Positions 43,071-53,302 of a stretch of DNA of 64,000 bases are shown here, piece by piece. The translations under genes were made by a program, and so were the position numbers. Position 1 is the first letter of the stretch. Each line of letters starts with the position of its first letter. The notes beneath the pieces are model-generated. The model did no database searches, had not been told where the DNA came from, and worked only from the letters and a program-made list of their open reading frames with translations. The stretch comes from an alpha proteobacterium SCGC AAA015-N04 (GTDB lineage: Bacteria > Pseudomonadota > Alphaproteobacteria > Puniceispirillales > Marisalimonadaceae), in the NCBI GenBank assembly GCA_000383115.1, contig KB910522.1:10714-74713 (forward strand), read 5' to 3'.

Positions 43071-44189
43071 ATGAAAATTTTTATTGCCATTTTTGTTAAC
43101 TTATCAATTTTTATTTCACTGCCTTTGTTTGCTCAGGTATCTTTCAAGAATAAGGGTAAAAGAGCCTCTTTAGTTAATGTTGCCAAAGTTCAATATTTTG
43201 ATATAGCAGAAAAGACTGAATCTATTGGTAGATTGGTGGCTGTTAATCCAACTATTATTTCTTCAAAAATTAGTCAGGAAATTTTAAAAATTCACTTTAA
43301 TATTGGCGATAATGTTAAGAAAAATGATGTTTTATTTACTCTTGAATCAAAAGATATTTTGAGAAACATAGAACAAATTTCTGCTGAAATGAAATATGAG
43401 AGGCAGACACTTGATATTTTAAAAAAAAAACTATCATTAAGGTTTTCTAAGGTTCAAAATGCAAAAAATCTAAAAAAACAAAATATTATTACTCAAGATA
43501 ATCTGGATGGTCTTAATATTTTACTTCTTGAAAATCAACAGCAAATTGCTCAAAGAAAATATAATATTAAAAGGCTTGATATTTTACTCAGAGAAAACAC
43601 AGAAAATCTTAGTTTTTCTACGATTTTGTCACCAATTAATGGAAATATTATCAATATAAATGCACAAGTTGGCGCTTTGACATCTAAAGGTAAAATTTTA
43701 GCATCAATTCTGAATAATAATTTCAAAGAAATAGAAACGGATTTAAGGTCTGATCTAGCTTCGGAAGTTAAAATAGGTTCAAAAGTAGAAATTATTAGTA
43801 AAAAAGCTAAGTTCACTGGAAAAATACGAGGCATAGTTAATATAGAGAATATTAGAACTGGAACTAGGAAGTTAAGAATAAGTTTAAATGAAATTTTGCC
43901 AACAAATATTAATGCTTCTGGTACTAGATTTTCATTATACATACCTTTTGGAGACATCAAGCCAAGATTACTTATACCAAAAGATGCTCTAATACCAACT
44001 GCTAATAAACAAATTGTATATATTTTTGATAAAGGCTTAGCTAAACGTAAATATATTGAAAGTGGGGTATCTGTTGGAGATAAAATAGAAATTTTAAAAG
44101 GTTTAGAAGAAGGCCAGTTAGTAGTAGTAAAGGGAAACGAAAGTTTAAGACCAAACCAAGAAATTAAAATAAAAAGAAAGAAAAAATAA
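43071..44189 (+). CDS. RND efflux periplasmic adaptor (HlyD/AcrA-like)
   Basis: Signal peptide, coiled-coil, SPINGNIININAQVGALTSKG; paired with RND permease. Confidence 0.9.
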   Translation: MKIFIAIFVNLSIFISLPLFAQVSFKNKGKRASLVNVAKVQYFDIAEKTESIGRLVAVNPTIISSKISQEILKIHFNIGDNVKKNDVLFTLESKDILRNIEQISAEMKYERQTLDILKKKLSLRFSKVQNAKNLKKQNIITQDNLDGLNILLLENQQQIAQRKYNIKRLDILLRENTENLSFSTILSPINGNIININAQVGALTSKGKILASILNNNFKEIETDLRSDLASEVKIGSKVEIISKKAKFTGKIRGIVNIENIRTGTRKLRISLNEILPTNINASGTRFSLYIPFGDIKPRLLIPKDALIPTANKQIVYIFDKGLAKRKYIESGVSVGDKIEILKGLEEGQLVVVKGNESLRPNQEIKIKRKKK

Positions 44190-44214
44190 ATAATCTTATT
44201 TTCAGATATAATAA

Positions 44215-47200
44215 ATGGATAATTTAATTAAATTTGCAATTAGACAACCCATTGCAGTTGCTGCAATGGTTTTTCTTATAATAGCTTTTGGTTTTGTCTC
44301 TTTGCAAAAAATACCGATTCAAATGACACCTGACATTGACAAACCAGTTTTACAGGTAAGAGTCTCATGGCCAGGTGCTTCTCCTAAAGATGTTGAAAGG
44401 GAGGTTGTTACAAGGGTCGAATTAGCAGTAAGTTCGCTTACGGGCGTTGAAACAGTCGAGTCAGATAGTCGTTTTGGATCTGCAAGGGTTACTCTAACAT
44501 ATTCTGTTGGTCAAGATATGGATATTGCACTTGTACAACTCTTGAGTAAAGTTTCATCAATTGATGGTTTACCTTTTGATGCAAAACGACCTACTGTTCG
44601 GACATCTAATTCTGATGACAGCCCAATTTCAAGATTGGCTATGATTAAATTACCTGGATCTAAAATAGAAGATTTAGGAAGTTTAGGTGATTTCGTAGAA
44701 TATGAAATTATAGAAAAATTATCACGCATTGAAGGTGTTTCTGAGATTACATTTCGTGGTGGGCAGAGAAAAGAATTAAAAGTAGCTTTAGATATAAATA
44801 AATTAGCGGAATATTCAATTTCGATATCAGCTGTGTTAGAAGCATTAAGGGCTAGTTCAGCCCAAGTTACTGCAGGTGAAATTATTGAGGGAAAAAGAAC
44901 TTATTCCCTTCGAGCTGAAGCTATTTCCTATACACCTAAAACTGCTAGAAATATAATTTTGCGATCAGAAACTGATCAAGATGGCATTCCCGTAAATGTT
45001 AAGTTAGAAGATGTAGCCAAAATTTATATGTCATATAAAAAAGCTACTAGTTTTAGGAGATTAAATGGTCAGGATGCTATTACTTTTGCCGTGATAAGAG
45101 AACCCAATTCTAATGTTGTTGAAATTGTTAAAAATTTAAAAACAGAGATTGAAAAATTAAACAATGGTATTCTTGCTGAATATGGTCTTGTATTAAATAA
45201 TGTTTATGACGAAACGGTTTACATAAATGCTGCTATTAAATTAGTACAACAAAATATTATTATTGGTGGAATTCTTGCAATATGTATATTAATGCTTTTT
45301 TTGAGGAGCTTTAGACCAACATTTATAATTATGTTAGCGATACCAGTTTCAGTTATAGGAACATTTGTGGCAATTTCATGGTTGGGTCTTTCTGTAAATG
45401 TTATCTCTCTAGCTGGATTAGCTTTTGCTGTTGGAATGGTTGTTGACGCATCAATTGTCAGCCAAGAGAATATATACAGATTAAAGCAGTTAGGCATGTC
45501 TGCTACAATGGCTTCTTATAGCGGCTCAAAACAGGTATGGGCACCTATACTAGGTTCTGCACTTACCACTGTTGTAGTATTTATTCCAATTTTATTATTA
45601 GATTTGCCAGTAGGGCAATTATTTAGAGATATAGGTATAGCAATTTCTGTATCTGTATTAATCTCAGTTATAATTTCTTTAACATTAATACCAACAGTTG
45701 CATCTAAATTATTAGAGAGTTCCAAAGAAAAAGAAGAAAAGAGATTTTCTATTTCATTCATAGATAATATTGCAAATAAGTTGGCAAAATCAATTTTAGT
45801 ATATGCCTACTGGTCAACTAGCTCTTTAAAATATGGTTTAACTGTTGTTTTTTGTCTGATAATAACTGCAGGCATAATAATAGTTTCTTTTCTTCCTCCT
45901 TTGGATTATTTGCCTGACGGGAATAGAAATTTTGTTTTTGCCCGGATAATTGTACCTCCAGGTTACAATAAAGAATCAACTATTGAAATATCTAGAGCAA
46001 TGGAGAGAGCCGCAAAACCACTTTGGGAGGCTCAGAGTGATGGTCCTTATGGAAAGCCAAAGATTGCTCGTTTCTTTTTTGTAGCCTATTCAGGTGGTGC
46101 ATTTGCTGGAGCAGCTACTGAAAATCCTGAAAGAGTAAAAGAAATATTACCAGTATTAACAAAACCAATAAGATCACAACCAGGTGCTAGAGCGTTTGCT
46201 CAACAAGCCTCATTATTCGGAAGATCAGTAGGTGGATCTAGGGTTATAAAACTAGAAATTACAGGACCTTCACTAGATTTAATACAACCAACAGCAAAAA
46301 AGATTTCTAGAAGTGTTAGGAACGTATTTTCACCCAAAGATGGTCATCAAGTTAGGACAGTTCCTCAAATCGGATCTGGGTCTCCTCAAGTAATAATAAA
46401 ACCTATTCCAGAAAGATTAGCTGATATTGGAATGACAGCTAAAGATTTAGTACAATCTTTGGATGTATACAATGATGGGATAAGAATCCTGGAAATACCT
46501 TTTGAAGGAAGATTAATTGAGTTAGTTTTAACTTCAAATAAAGCCAACACTAACAAGATAGATGATTTAAAAAATTTACCATTGATACTCAAATCAGGTG
46601 AATTAGTAAGATTATCACAAGTTGCTGAGATTGACTTGATTGGTGTTCCCAAACAAATAAAAAGGTTATCAGGAAGAAGAGTGGTTACATTACAAATACG
46701 TCCACATGAGAGTATTTCATTAGAAGATGCTGTTTTAAAATTGCAGAACTTAGTGATTAAACCTCTATCAAAAAACATACCTACGTCTATTTCTATCAAC
46801 TTGTCTGGCGCAGCAAGTGAATTAGAGCGTACTTGGATCGCCATGAAAAATAATGTAATAATAGCTCTTTTTGTCATTTTCTTATTACTGACAGTTTTAA
46901 TGAAGTCATTTATCTTACCTTTTGTAATTGTGATAACTGTTCCAATAGCAGGTGCAGGGGGAGTTATGGGTTTAGTTGTTTTAAATCAATTTACTGCTCA
47001 ATCACTGGATATGCTTACTATGTTAGGTTTTATAATCTTAACTGGAATTGTTGTGAATAATTCTATTTTGATGGTAGAGCAAACTCTTTGGCATATTAGA
47101 TATGAAAGCATGAAAATTTCAAAAGCTATAACTGAAGCAACAAGAAATAGAATAAGACCAATTTTTATGTCAACTTTGACAAGCTTGTTTGGGTTAATTC

Positions 47201-47382
47201 CACTTGTAATTTTTCCAGGCTCTGGTTCAGAATTATATCGTGGTATAGGAACTGTTGTTTTTGGAGGATTATCCACCTCTGCTATTTTAACTTTACTTAT
47301 GGTTCCACCCTTACTTGCTTTGGCGTTAAGATTCGAAAAAGTAAAACCATTATCTCAAATTAAACAAGAAGAATTTGTTTAA
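44215..47382 (+). CDS. RND efflux transporter permease (AcrB/MexF-like)
   Basis: 1055 aa; IPIQMTPDIDKPVLQVRVSWPGASPKDVEREV; GLAFAVGMVVDASIV; two RND halves. Confidence 0.94.
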   Translation: MDNLIKFAIRQPIAVAAMVFLIIAFGFVSLQKIPIQMTPDIDKPVLQVRVSWPGASPKDVEREVVTRVELAVSSLTGVETVESDSRFGSARVTLTYSVGQDMDIALVQLLSKVSSIDGLPFDAKRPTVRTSNSDDSPISRLAMIKLPGSKIEDLGSLGDFVEYEIIEKLSRIEGVSEITFRGGQRKELKVALDINKLAEYSISISAVLEALRASSAQVTAGEIIEGKRTYSLRAEAISYTPKTARNIILRSETDQDGIPVNVKLEDVAKIYMSYKKATSFRRLNGQDAITFAVIREPNSNVVEIVKNLKTEIEKLNNGILAEYGLVLNNVYDETVYINAAIKLVQQNIIIGGILAICILMLFLRSFRPTFIIMLAIPVSVIGTFVAISWLGLSVNVISLAGLAFAVGMVVDASIVSQENIYRLKQLGMSATMASYSGSKQVWAPILGSALTTVVVFIPILLLDLPVGQLFRDIGIAISVSVLISVIISLTLIPTVASKLLESSKEKEEKRFSISFIDNIANKLAKSILVYAYWSTSSLKYGLTVVFCLIITAGIIIVSFLPPLDYLPDGNRNFVFARIIVPPGYNKESTIEISRAMERAAKPLWEAQSDGPYGKPKIARFFFVAYSGGAFAGAATENPERVKEILPVLTKPIRSQPGARAFAQQASLFGRSVGGSRVIKLEITGPSLDLIQPTAKKISRSVRNVFSPKDGHQVRTVPQIGSGSPQVIIKPIPERLADIGMTAKDLVQSLDVYNDGIRILEIPFEGRLIELVLTSNKANTNKIDDLKNLPLILKSGELVRLSQVAEIDLIGVPKQIKRLSGRRVVTLQIRPHESISLEDAVLKLQNLVIKPLSKNIPTSISINLSGAASELERTWIAMKNNVIIALFVIFLLLTVLMKSFILPFVIVITVPIAGAGGVMGLVVLNQFTAQSLDMLTMLGFIILTGIVVNNSILMVEQTLWHIRYESMKISKAITEATRNRIRPIFMSTLTSLFGLIPLVIFPGSGSELYRGIGTVVFGGLSTSAILTLLMVPPLLALALRFEKVKPLSQIKQEEFV

Positions 47383-47488
47383 TTTTAATTAAATTATTAA
47401 TATTAGTTTTTTATTTAGTGACAAACGGCTTAATAAAAAGCTATATAGGCATCTTTGTAACAAATTTTACAACTATTAAATATCTAAG

Positions 47489-49333
47489 ATGAAAAATAAT
47501 TACTCAACAGAAAAAAAAATTAAATTAATTAGAAATATAGCCATAGTTGCTCATGTTGATCATGGCAAAACAACTTTAGTTGATGCGTTGTTACAACAAT
47601 CTGGTACGTTTGCTGCTCATACAGAATTAGTTGAAAGAATTATGGATTCAAATGATTTAGAAAAAGAACGTGGCATAACAATTTTATCAAAAAATACAGG
47701 ATTAAGATGGAAAGAATGGAGGATTAATATTGTAGACACCCCAGGTCATGCAGATTTTGGTGGCGAGGTTGAAAGAGTTTTAACTATGGTAGATTCTGTT
47801 TTATTATTAGTTGATGCTGTCGATGGCCCTATGCCACAGACTAGTTTTGTAACTAAAAAGGCTCTCGAAGCAGGTCTTTGTCCTATTGTAGTAATAAACA
47901 AAGTTGATAGAGGTGGAGCTAGGCCAGATTGGGTTTTAGATCAAACGTTTGATCTTTTTGATAAGTTAGGTGCTAATGAAAGCCAGCTTGATTTCCCAGT
48001 TGTCTATGCTTCTGCAATTCAAGGTTGGGCTACCACTGATTTGACAGATAAAAAATATAATATGGATGCAATCTTCGATACAATTATAAAGAAAGTTCCT
48101 TATCCAAATGTTGATCCAAATAGTAATCTTCAAATACAAATATCGGCCTTAAGCTATTCTAGTTATGTTGGTTTGATAGGAACAGGAAGAATTAGAGGAG
48201 GTCATTTAAAAAAGGGTCAAAACGTATCTATAGGAAATGAAAATGGGAATATTCGTCAAGGTAAAGTTCTACAAATAATGAATTTTCATGGCTTGGAAAA
48301 GAAGGAAATTGATGAGGCTAATGCAGGTGATATTGTAGCAATAAGTGGTCTAGGAGATTTAAAAATTTCTGATACAATTTGTGAGGTTGGAAAGTTTGAA
48401 GCATTAGAAAAGCTGTCAGTAGATGAACCTACTATTAGTATAATGATGCAAGTAAATGATAGTCCATTTGCAGGTCAAGAAGGAAAATTAGTTACAAGTA
48501 GATCTATTCGTGAAAGATTGTACCAAGAATTAAAAACTAATGTTGCTTTAAGAGTTGAAGATACAGACAATCCAGATAAGTTTAGGATCTCAGGTCGTGG
48601 TGAACTCCACTTATCTATTCTTATAGAAAATATGAGAAGAGAAGGTTTTGAAATGGGTGTATCATCTCCAGAAGTTATTACAAAAATCATAGACAATGTT
48701 AAAAACGAGCCATTTGAAAACTTATCCATTAATATTGAAGAAATTCATCAGGGCAAAATAATGGAAAAATTAGGTGAAAGAAAAGCTCAATTGATAGATA
48801 TGGTCCCAGATAGCAAAGGAAGAGTACGTATAGATTATAGCATTGCTAGTAGAGCTTTAATTGGTTTTAGAACAGAGTTTTTAACATTAACCTCTGGTTC
48901 AGGTCTTATGTATCATACTTTTGACCAATATAGACCAGTTATAAAAGGGTTACTGACAGGAAGGAGGAATGGAGTTCTAATTTCAGTTGGTCAAGGAAAA
49001 GCTCTTCCATATGCATTATTTAACCTTCAAGACAGAGGAAAAATGATAATTAAAAATGGTGTTGAAGTTTATGAGGGAATGATAATTGGTATACACAGTA
49101 GAAATAATGATCTCGTTGTAAATCCTCTAAAAGGTAAACAACTTACAAATGTAAGGGCCTCTGGTAATGATGATGCTGTTTTATTAACAACACCTATTAA
49201 TGTTACTTTAGAATTTGCATTGGAATTTATAAATGATGATGAACTCATTGAGGTAACTCCTATTAGTCTAAGGGTTAGAAAAAAATTGTTAAAAGAACAT
49301 GAAAGAAAAAAGGCAGCAAGAGTTACATCTTAA
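47489..49333 (+). CDS. typA: GTP-binding translation factor TypA/BipA
   Basis: [54 protein letters not shown]. Confidence 0.96.
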   Translation: MKNNYSTEKKIKLIRNIAIVAHVDHGKTTLVDALLQQSGTFAAHTELVERIMDSNDLEKERGITILSKNTGLRWKEWRINIVDTPGHADFGGEVERVLTMVDSVLLLVDAVDGPMPQTSFVTKKALEAGLCPIVVINKVDRGGARPDWVLDQTFDLFDKLGANESQLDFPVVYASAIQGWATTDLTDKKYNMDAIFDTIIKKVPYPNVDPNSNLQIQISALSYSSYVGLIGTGRIRGGHLKKGQNVSIGNENGNIRQGKVLQIMNFHGLEKKEIDEANAGDIVAISGLGDLKISDTICEVGKFEALEKLSVDEPTISIMMQVNDSPFAGQEGKLVTSRSIRERLYQELKTNVALRVEDTDNPDKFRISGRGELHLSILIENMRREGFEMGVSSPEVITKIIDNVKNEPFENLSINIEEIHQGKIMEKLGERKAQLIDMVPDSKGRVRIDYSIASRALIGFRTEFLTLTSGSGLMYHTFDQYRPVIKGLLTGRRNGVLISVGQGKALPYALFNLQDRGKMIIKNGVEVYEGMIIGIHSRNNDLVVNPLKGKQLTNVRASGNDDAVLLTTPINVTLEFALEFINDDELIEVTPISLRVRKKLLKEHERKKAARVTS

Positions 49334-49398
49334 ATTTATAATTTGTTTTTGTCAGCTCGTCTTTTGTATCAATGTCAAAAATTGTTCCAAATCCAGTC

Positions 49399-49938
49399 TC
49401 AAGAGTAATTATATCTTTTTTTTCTAATTAGTGATCTGGCGCCAAAATCATCTTTGAGATTTCTTAAAGTGTTAAAATAATTTTTTGGTAATATAACAGG
49501 ATTGCCAATTTTAGAATTATGCTCAGGCATTACTACTTTTACACAATTAAGTTCAATAAATTTTTTTTCTAAATTAACAAGGTCTTTAGAATTAATGTAT
49601 GGCATATCTGCTGGAATAATCATAACTCCATCAATATCTGTATCAATATTATTCATTCCTAATGCAATAGAAGTTCCAATTCCTCTTCTATAATTTATAT
49701 TTTCTAAAATTTTGATATCTTTATTAAATATCAAATTTTTAATTATTTTATGTTCGTGTCCTACTATTATAATTAATTCTGAGTAATCAAATATTTCAAA
49801 CAATGTATCTAAAATATGATTAATAATAGGTTTGCCGTTTATTATTTCTGAAAGTTTATTTTTATGTCCAAAACGTTTACTTTCACCTGCAGCTAGTAAA
49901 ATTTTTTTGATTTTAAAGTTCTTCATTTCATTAGTCAT
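49399..49938 (-). CDS. mocA: Molybdenum cofactor cytidylyltransferase-like NTP transferase; C-terminus frameshifted (restored frame would end at 49323)
   Basis: LAAGESKRFGHKNKL; MIIPADMPYI; adjacent xdhC; out-of-frame continuation [30 protein letters not shown]. Confidence 0.85.
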   Translation of the reverse strand: MTNEMKNFKIKKILLAAGESKRFGHKNKLSEIINGKPIINHILDTLFEIFDYSELIIIVGHEHKIIKNLIFNKDIKILENINYRRGIGTSIALGMNNIDTDIDGVMIIPADMPYINSKDLVNLEKKFIELNCVKVVMPEHNSKIGNPVILPKNYFNTLRNLKDDFGARSLIRKKRYNYS

Positions 49939-50881
49939 GATTTTGGCGTCTATAATTTATTATTTCTGCTAATATTGAAGTAGCAATCTCTGCAGGTGTT
50001 TTTGCCTTGATATCAAGGCCTACTGGTGCATGAATTTTAGACAATTCGACATTATTGAACCCTTTCTTAAGTAATCTTTCACATCTTTTATTATGAGTTT
50101 TTTTGCTTCCTAAAGATCCTATATATCCAATTTTTTTTTTCATACAAAAGATTAAGGCTAAGTCATCAATTTTAGGATCATGCGTAAGTGTTACTAGATG
50201 TGAAGAGATATCTAGATGAAACTTTGAAAGTGCTTCATCGGGCCATTGATTAATTATTTTACAGTTTGGAAATCTATCTTTTGTTGCAAAATGATCTCTA
50301 GGATCAATTAATATTATTTCATAATCTGCTATATTAGCCAATGAAACAAGTGCTTGAGCAATATGAACAGCTCCAATAATAAACAGTCTAGGTTTGGGGT
50401 CAATAATATGAATAAATTCATTTTTTGATTTATCAAAATGACTTATTTGGTTGTCTATTGTATTGTCAAACTTCCTATTACCGGTTGAGCAATCAATTCT
50501 TAATTTAATAACTTGCCTTTTTTTGATGCTATCTACAATTGAATAAACAATTTTATCTTCCAAGTTCAAAGGTTGGATAAGGACTTTTAGTTCACCACCA
50601 CACGCCAATCCAACTTCCCAAGCCATATCATTTGAAATTCCATAATCTTTTATTCTTGATTTACCATCATTTATAGAGTTAATGCCTTCAGAAATAACTG
50701 CCCCTTCAATGCAACCACCAGAAACAGAACCTATTATTTCACCATTTTCATCAATTGCCATTTGTCCACCTACAGGTCTTGGCGAACTGCCCCATGTTGA
50801 AATTACAGTAGCAAGAGCAACTCTTCGTTTTTGTTTTAACCAAATACTTGTTGGTGTAAGAATGTCATCAACATCACTCAT
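49931..50881 (-). CDS. xdhC: XdhC family protein (CoxI-like molybdenum hydroxylase maturation)
   Basis: LATVISTWGSSPRPVGGQMAID, GSVSGGCIEGAV, GYIGSLGSKKTHNKR, IHAPVGLDIKAKTPAEIATSILAEII. Confidence 0.92.
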   Translation of the reverse strand: MSDVDDILTPTSIWLKQKRRVALATVISTWGSSPRPVGGQMAIDENGEIIGSVSGGCIEGAVISEGINSINDGKSRIKDYGISNDMAWEVGLACGGELKVLIQPLNLEDKIVYSIVDSIKKRQVIKLRIDCSTGNRKFDNTIDNQISHFDKSKNEFIHIIDPKPRLFIIGAVHIAQALVSLANIADYEIILIDPRDHFATKDRFPNCKIINQWPDEALSKFHLDISSHLVTLTHDPKIDDLALIFCMKKKIGYIGSLGSKKTHNKRCERLLKKGFNNVELSKIHAPVGLDIKAKTPAEIATSILAEIINYRRQNHD

Positions 50882-50983
50882 TTCATCACCTTATAAAATA
50901 TAATTTTATAAAAAAATAATTTATGATATACACTTGTATAATTATATTAGTAAGTAAAACTTTATTTTAAAAGGGAATTTGTC

Positions 50984-51577
50984 ATGAATAACACTAAAAT
51001 ATCTCGAATTAGCTGGTTAGAAAGTTTTGTCTTAAAAGAGAACTCTAGGGAACATTTCTCTCGATTAACTAATTTTGCGATTGTTGTTATTTGTAGTTTT
51101 TTGTTAATATTATCTGCCAAAATTAAAGTGGATTTGTACCCAGTTCCAATGACTATGCAACCTTTAGCTGTCCTAATGATTGCAATGTTATGTGGAAGAA
51201 ATATAGCTGTGACCTCTGTTGGTTTTTACCTATTTCAAGGGATAATTGGTCTTCCTGTATTTGCTTATGGTGGTGGATTACCATATATGTATGGACCAAC
51301 TGGAGGGTTTCTAATAGGTTTTTTATTAGCATCTATTATTGTTGGAGAGCTAGCAGACAGGGGTTGGGGAAAATTTTTATTGAAGTCAGTATTTTCAATG
51401 ACATTAGGAATGTGTGCAATTTATCTTTGTGGCATTATGCAGTTAAGTATAATCAAAGGTTTTGATTTTGCGATTATCAATGGTTTAAAGCCATTTATAA
51501 TTGGAGACGCTTATAAAATTTTGTTAGTTGCTTTACTGTTACCACAAATTTGGAAGCTAACCAAAAAATCAGATTAA
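50984..51577 (+). CDS. bioY: Biotin transporter BioY
   Basis: VPMTMQPLAVLMIAMLCG; GLPVFAYGGGLPYMYGPTGGFLIGF. Confidence 0.94.
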   Translation: MNNTKISRISWLESFVLKENSREHFSRLTNFAIVVICSFLLILSAKIKVDLYPVPMTMQPLAVLMIAMLCGRNIAVTSVGFYLFQGIIGLPVFAYGGGLPYMYGPTGGFLIGFLLASIIVGELADRGWGKFLLKSVFSMTLGMCAIYLCGIMQLSIIKGFDFAIINGLKPFIIGDAYKILLVALLLPQIWKLTKKSD

Positions 51578-51615
51578 TAAGTTTAATCTTAATTTGAAAT
51601 TAAGTTAATGTTGAT

Positions 51616-51891
51616 TTAAGCGTCGTTAGAAGCTTCAATTTGCGCATCTTTTGTAGTTAAACCAATATCTTGATTTTCCAAAGCATCTTCAAATGCTAAT
51701 ATCTCTATATTATTATTCAAATCGATGTGGTCCAAGAAATATTCTTCAGGGGAAGAGTATTTTGGGTGATCAATTTTAATGGCAATAATTGCTGCAATTG
51801 TGGAAGTAATTTGATCTTTTTTTTTGTTCTGATACTTTTTGAATGATATTATGTTTGTTTTTAAATCTTTAATATCAGTATTCTTTTTCAT
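51616..51891 (-). CDS. Hypothetical protein (91 aa)
   Basis: Intact ORF in intergenic space; no family recognised. Confidence 0.55.
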   Translation of the reverse strand: MKKNTDIKDLKTNIISFKKYQNKKKDQITSTIAAIIAIKIDHPKYSSPEEYFLDHIDLNNNIEILAFEDALENQDIGLTTKDAQIEASNDA

Positions 51892-51987
51892 TAATTACAC
51901 TCCGCGTGAGACATTATTCAAACAGTAAATGAGTTATGATATAATATTTTATCTTCTTAAAATTTGGTTATAATAAATTAACATCAA

Positions 51988-53160
51988 TTATTGACCAACT
52001 CTTCTTATAATTATTCTTCCAGATGGTTTGTTATTCACATTTTCTACTGTCCTTGTAGCTTGACTATATAAGTTGGTTTCAATTCCAAAATTATCAACCA
52101 CTGCTACTCTAGCTCTTATTTGTGATCCGACTAAAGCTTGAGTAAGTGACAATACTGGACCACTCAAGCTATTTAATCCAACCCAATTTCGTCCATCTTT
52201 TGACTTTTCCCAACTAATAGATATAGATGCGATTCCGTCTTCATCAGATAAGGAATCAGACAATGCTCTAAGAGTAATTCCTTCTTTAGGTTCGCCAATA
52301 ATGGTAACCTCTCCTTGAACAGGATCATCTAAATTGTCAATTGTTTCGGATGGGCTTGTATAAAGAACTTCTCTTGTACCATGTGAATCAATATATGAAA
52401 CGACTGCTCTGTAAGAATATCCTACTTGATTTTGTGTTAATCTTAAAACTTCATTTTGACCTGCAGGATAAGCTTCCCAGGAAGATTTTGAAGAAGATCT
52501 TTGCCATGTTATGTCAAACCCTCCAATGCCGTCCTCGTCGGCAATACTAGAAGTATCAACAACAAGAGCACTATCTTCGATTGATGAACCAATTAACCTA
52601 GCAGAACCAGTAGGCTTATCATTAACATTTTTAACAGGAGATGATGCTGGACTTGTAAGAGGTTCAAGGTTCCCTTGTCCATCTACGTAAGATATTACCA
52701 CCCTTAATCTATTTCCAACATGAATTTCTCTCGGTGTAAATGATTGATTGGTAGCTCCACTGATATTAGTCCATTTTTTATTGTCTGATGAAATTTGCCA
52801 TTGTACACTTACAGACCCCATACCATCAGAATCCGTAACTGAAGATAAGTCAATTATTAAAGGTACATCTTCAATTGCTGCAAACCCCGCCGTTTCAACA
52901 TTTTCATCAGCTTTTTTGTCCTTACTTTTATTAACATCAGTTGTTGACTTGGTAGCGTTATTTTTTTTTCTAGAGGCTAAATTTTTTTGATTGTTATGGT
53001 AAGTTTTATTGTGATCATGCTGAATAATATTACTTTTCTTAACTTTTTTATCTTTTATGGTTGGATCACCACCTGCTACAGCATATTTAAAATCAAGCGC
53101 GTAGCCACATAAAAATACAAACAGTGTTAAAAAAAAGAGATTTTCTTTTAGAAAACGCAT
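51988..53160 (-). CDS. Secreted protein with three tandem Ig-like/adhesin-type repeats and a partial fourth
   Basis: Signal-like N-terminus, low-complexity K/N linker, repeats with DSDGMGSVSVQWQ / DEDGIGGFDITWQ / DEDGIASISISWE and NVNDKPTG / NLDDPVQG / NVNNKPSG linkers. Confidence 0.8.
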   Translation of the reverse strand: MRFLKENLFFLTLFVFLCGYALDFKYAVAGGDPTIKDKKVKKSNIIQHDHNKTYHNNQKNLASRKKNNATKSTTDVNKSKDKKADENVETAGFAAIEDVPLIIDLSSVTDSDGMGSVSVQWQISSDNKKWTNISGATNQSFTPREIHVGNRLRVVISYVDGQGNLEPLTSPASSPVKNVNDKPTGSARLIGSSIEDSALVVDTSSIADEDGIGGFDITWQRSSSKSSWEAYPAGQNEVLRLTQNQVGYSYRAVVSYIDSHGTREVLYTSPSETIDNLDDPVQGEVTIIGEPKEGITLRALSDSLSDEDGIASISISWEKSKDGRNWVGLNSLSGPVLSLTQALVGSQIRARVAVVDNFGIETNLYSQATRTVENVNNKPSGRIIIRRVGQ

Positions 53161-53302
53161 TTAAACCTCCACTAACAAAATAACTTGCTCACAATATATA
53201 ACACAGAACTAAAAAAGATACAGTTTTTTTAATTATTTGTAATCACCTTTTTGCAGAATTTTACAAATTTTTAATACAACATATAAAAAAAAATGAGAGC
53301 TA

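Noticed and set aside
45219-47276. Several minus-strand ORFs inside the RND permease gene
   Set aside because: Antisense shadows of a conserved 1055-aa RND protein.
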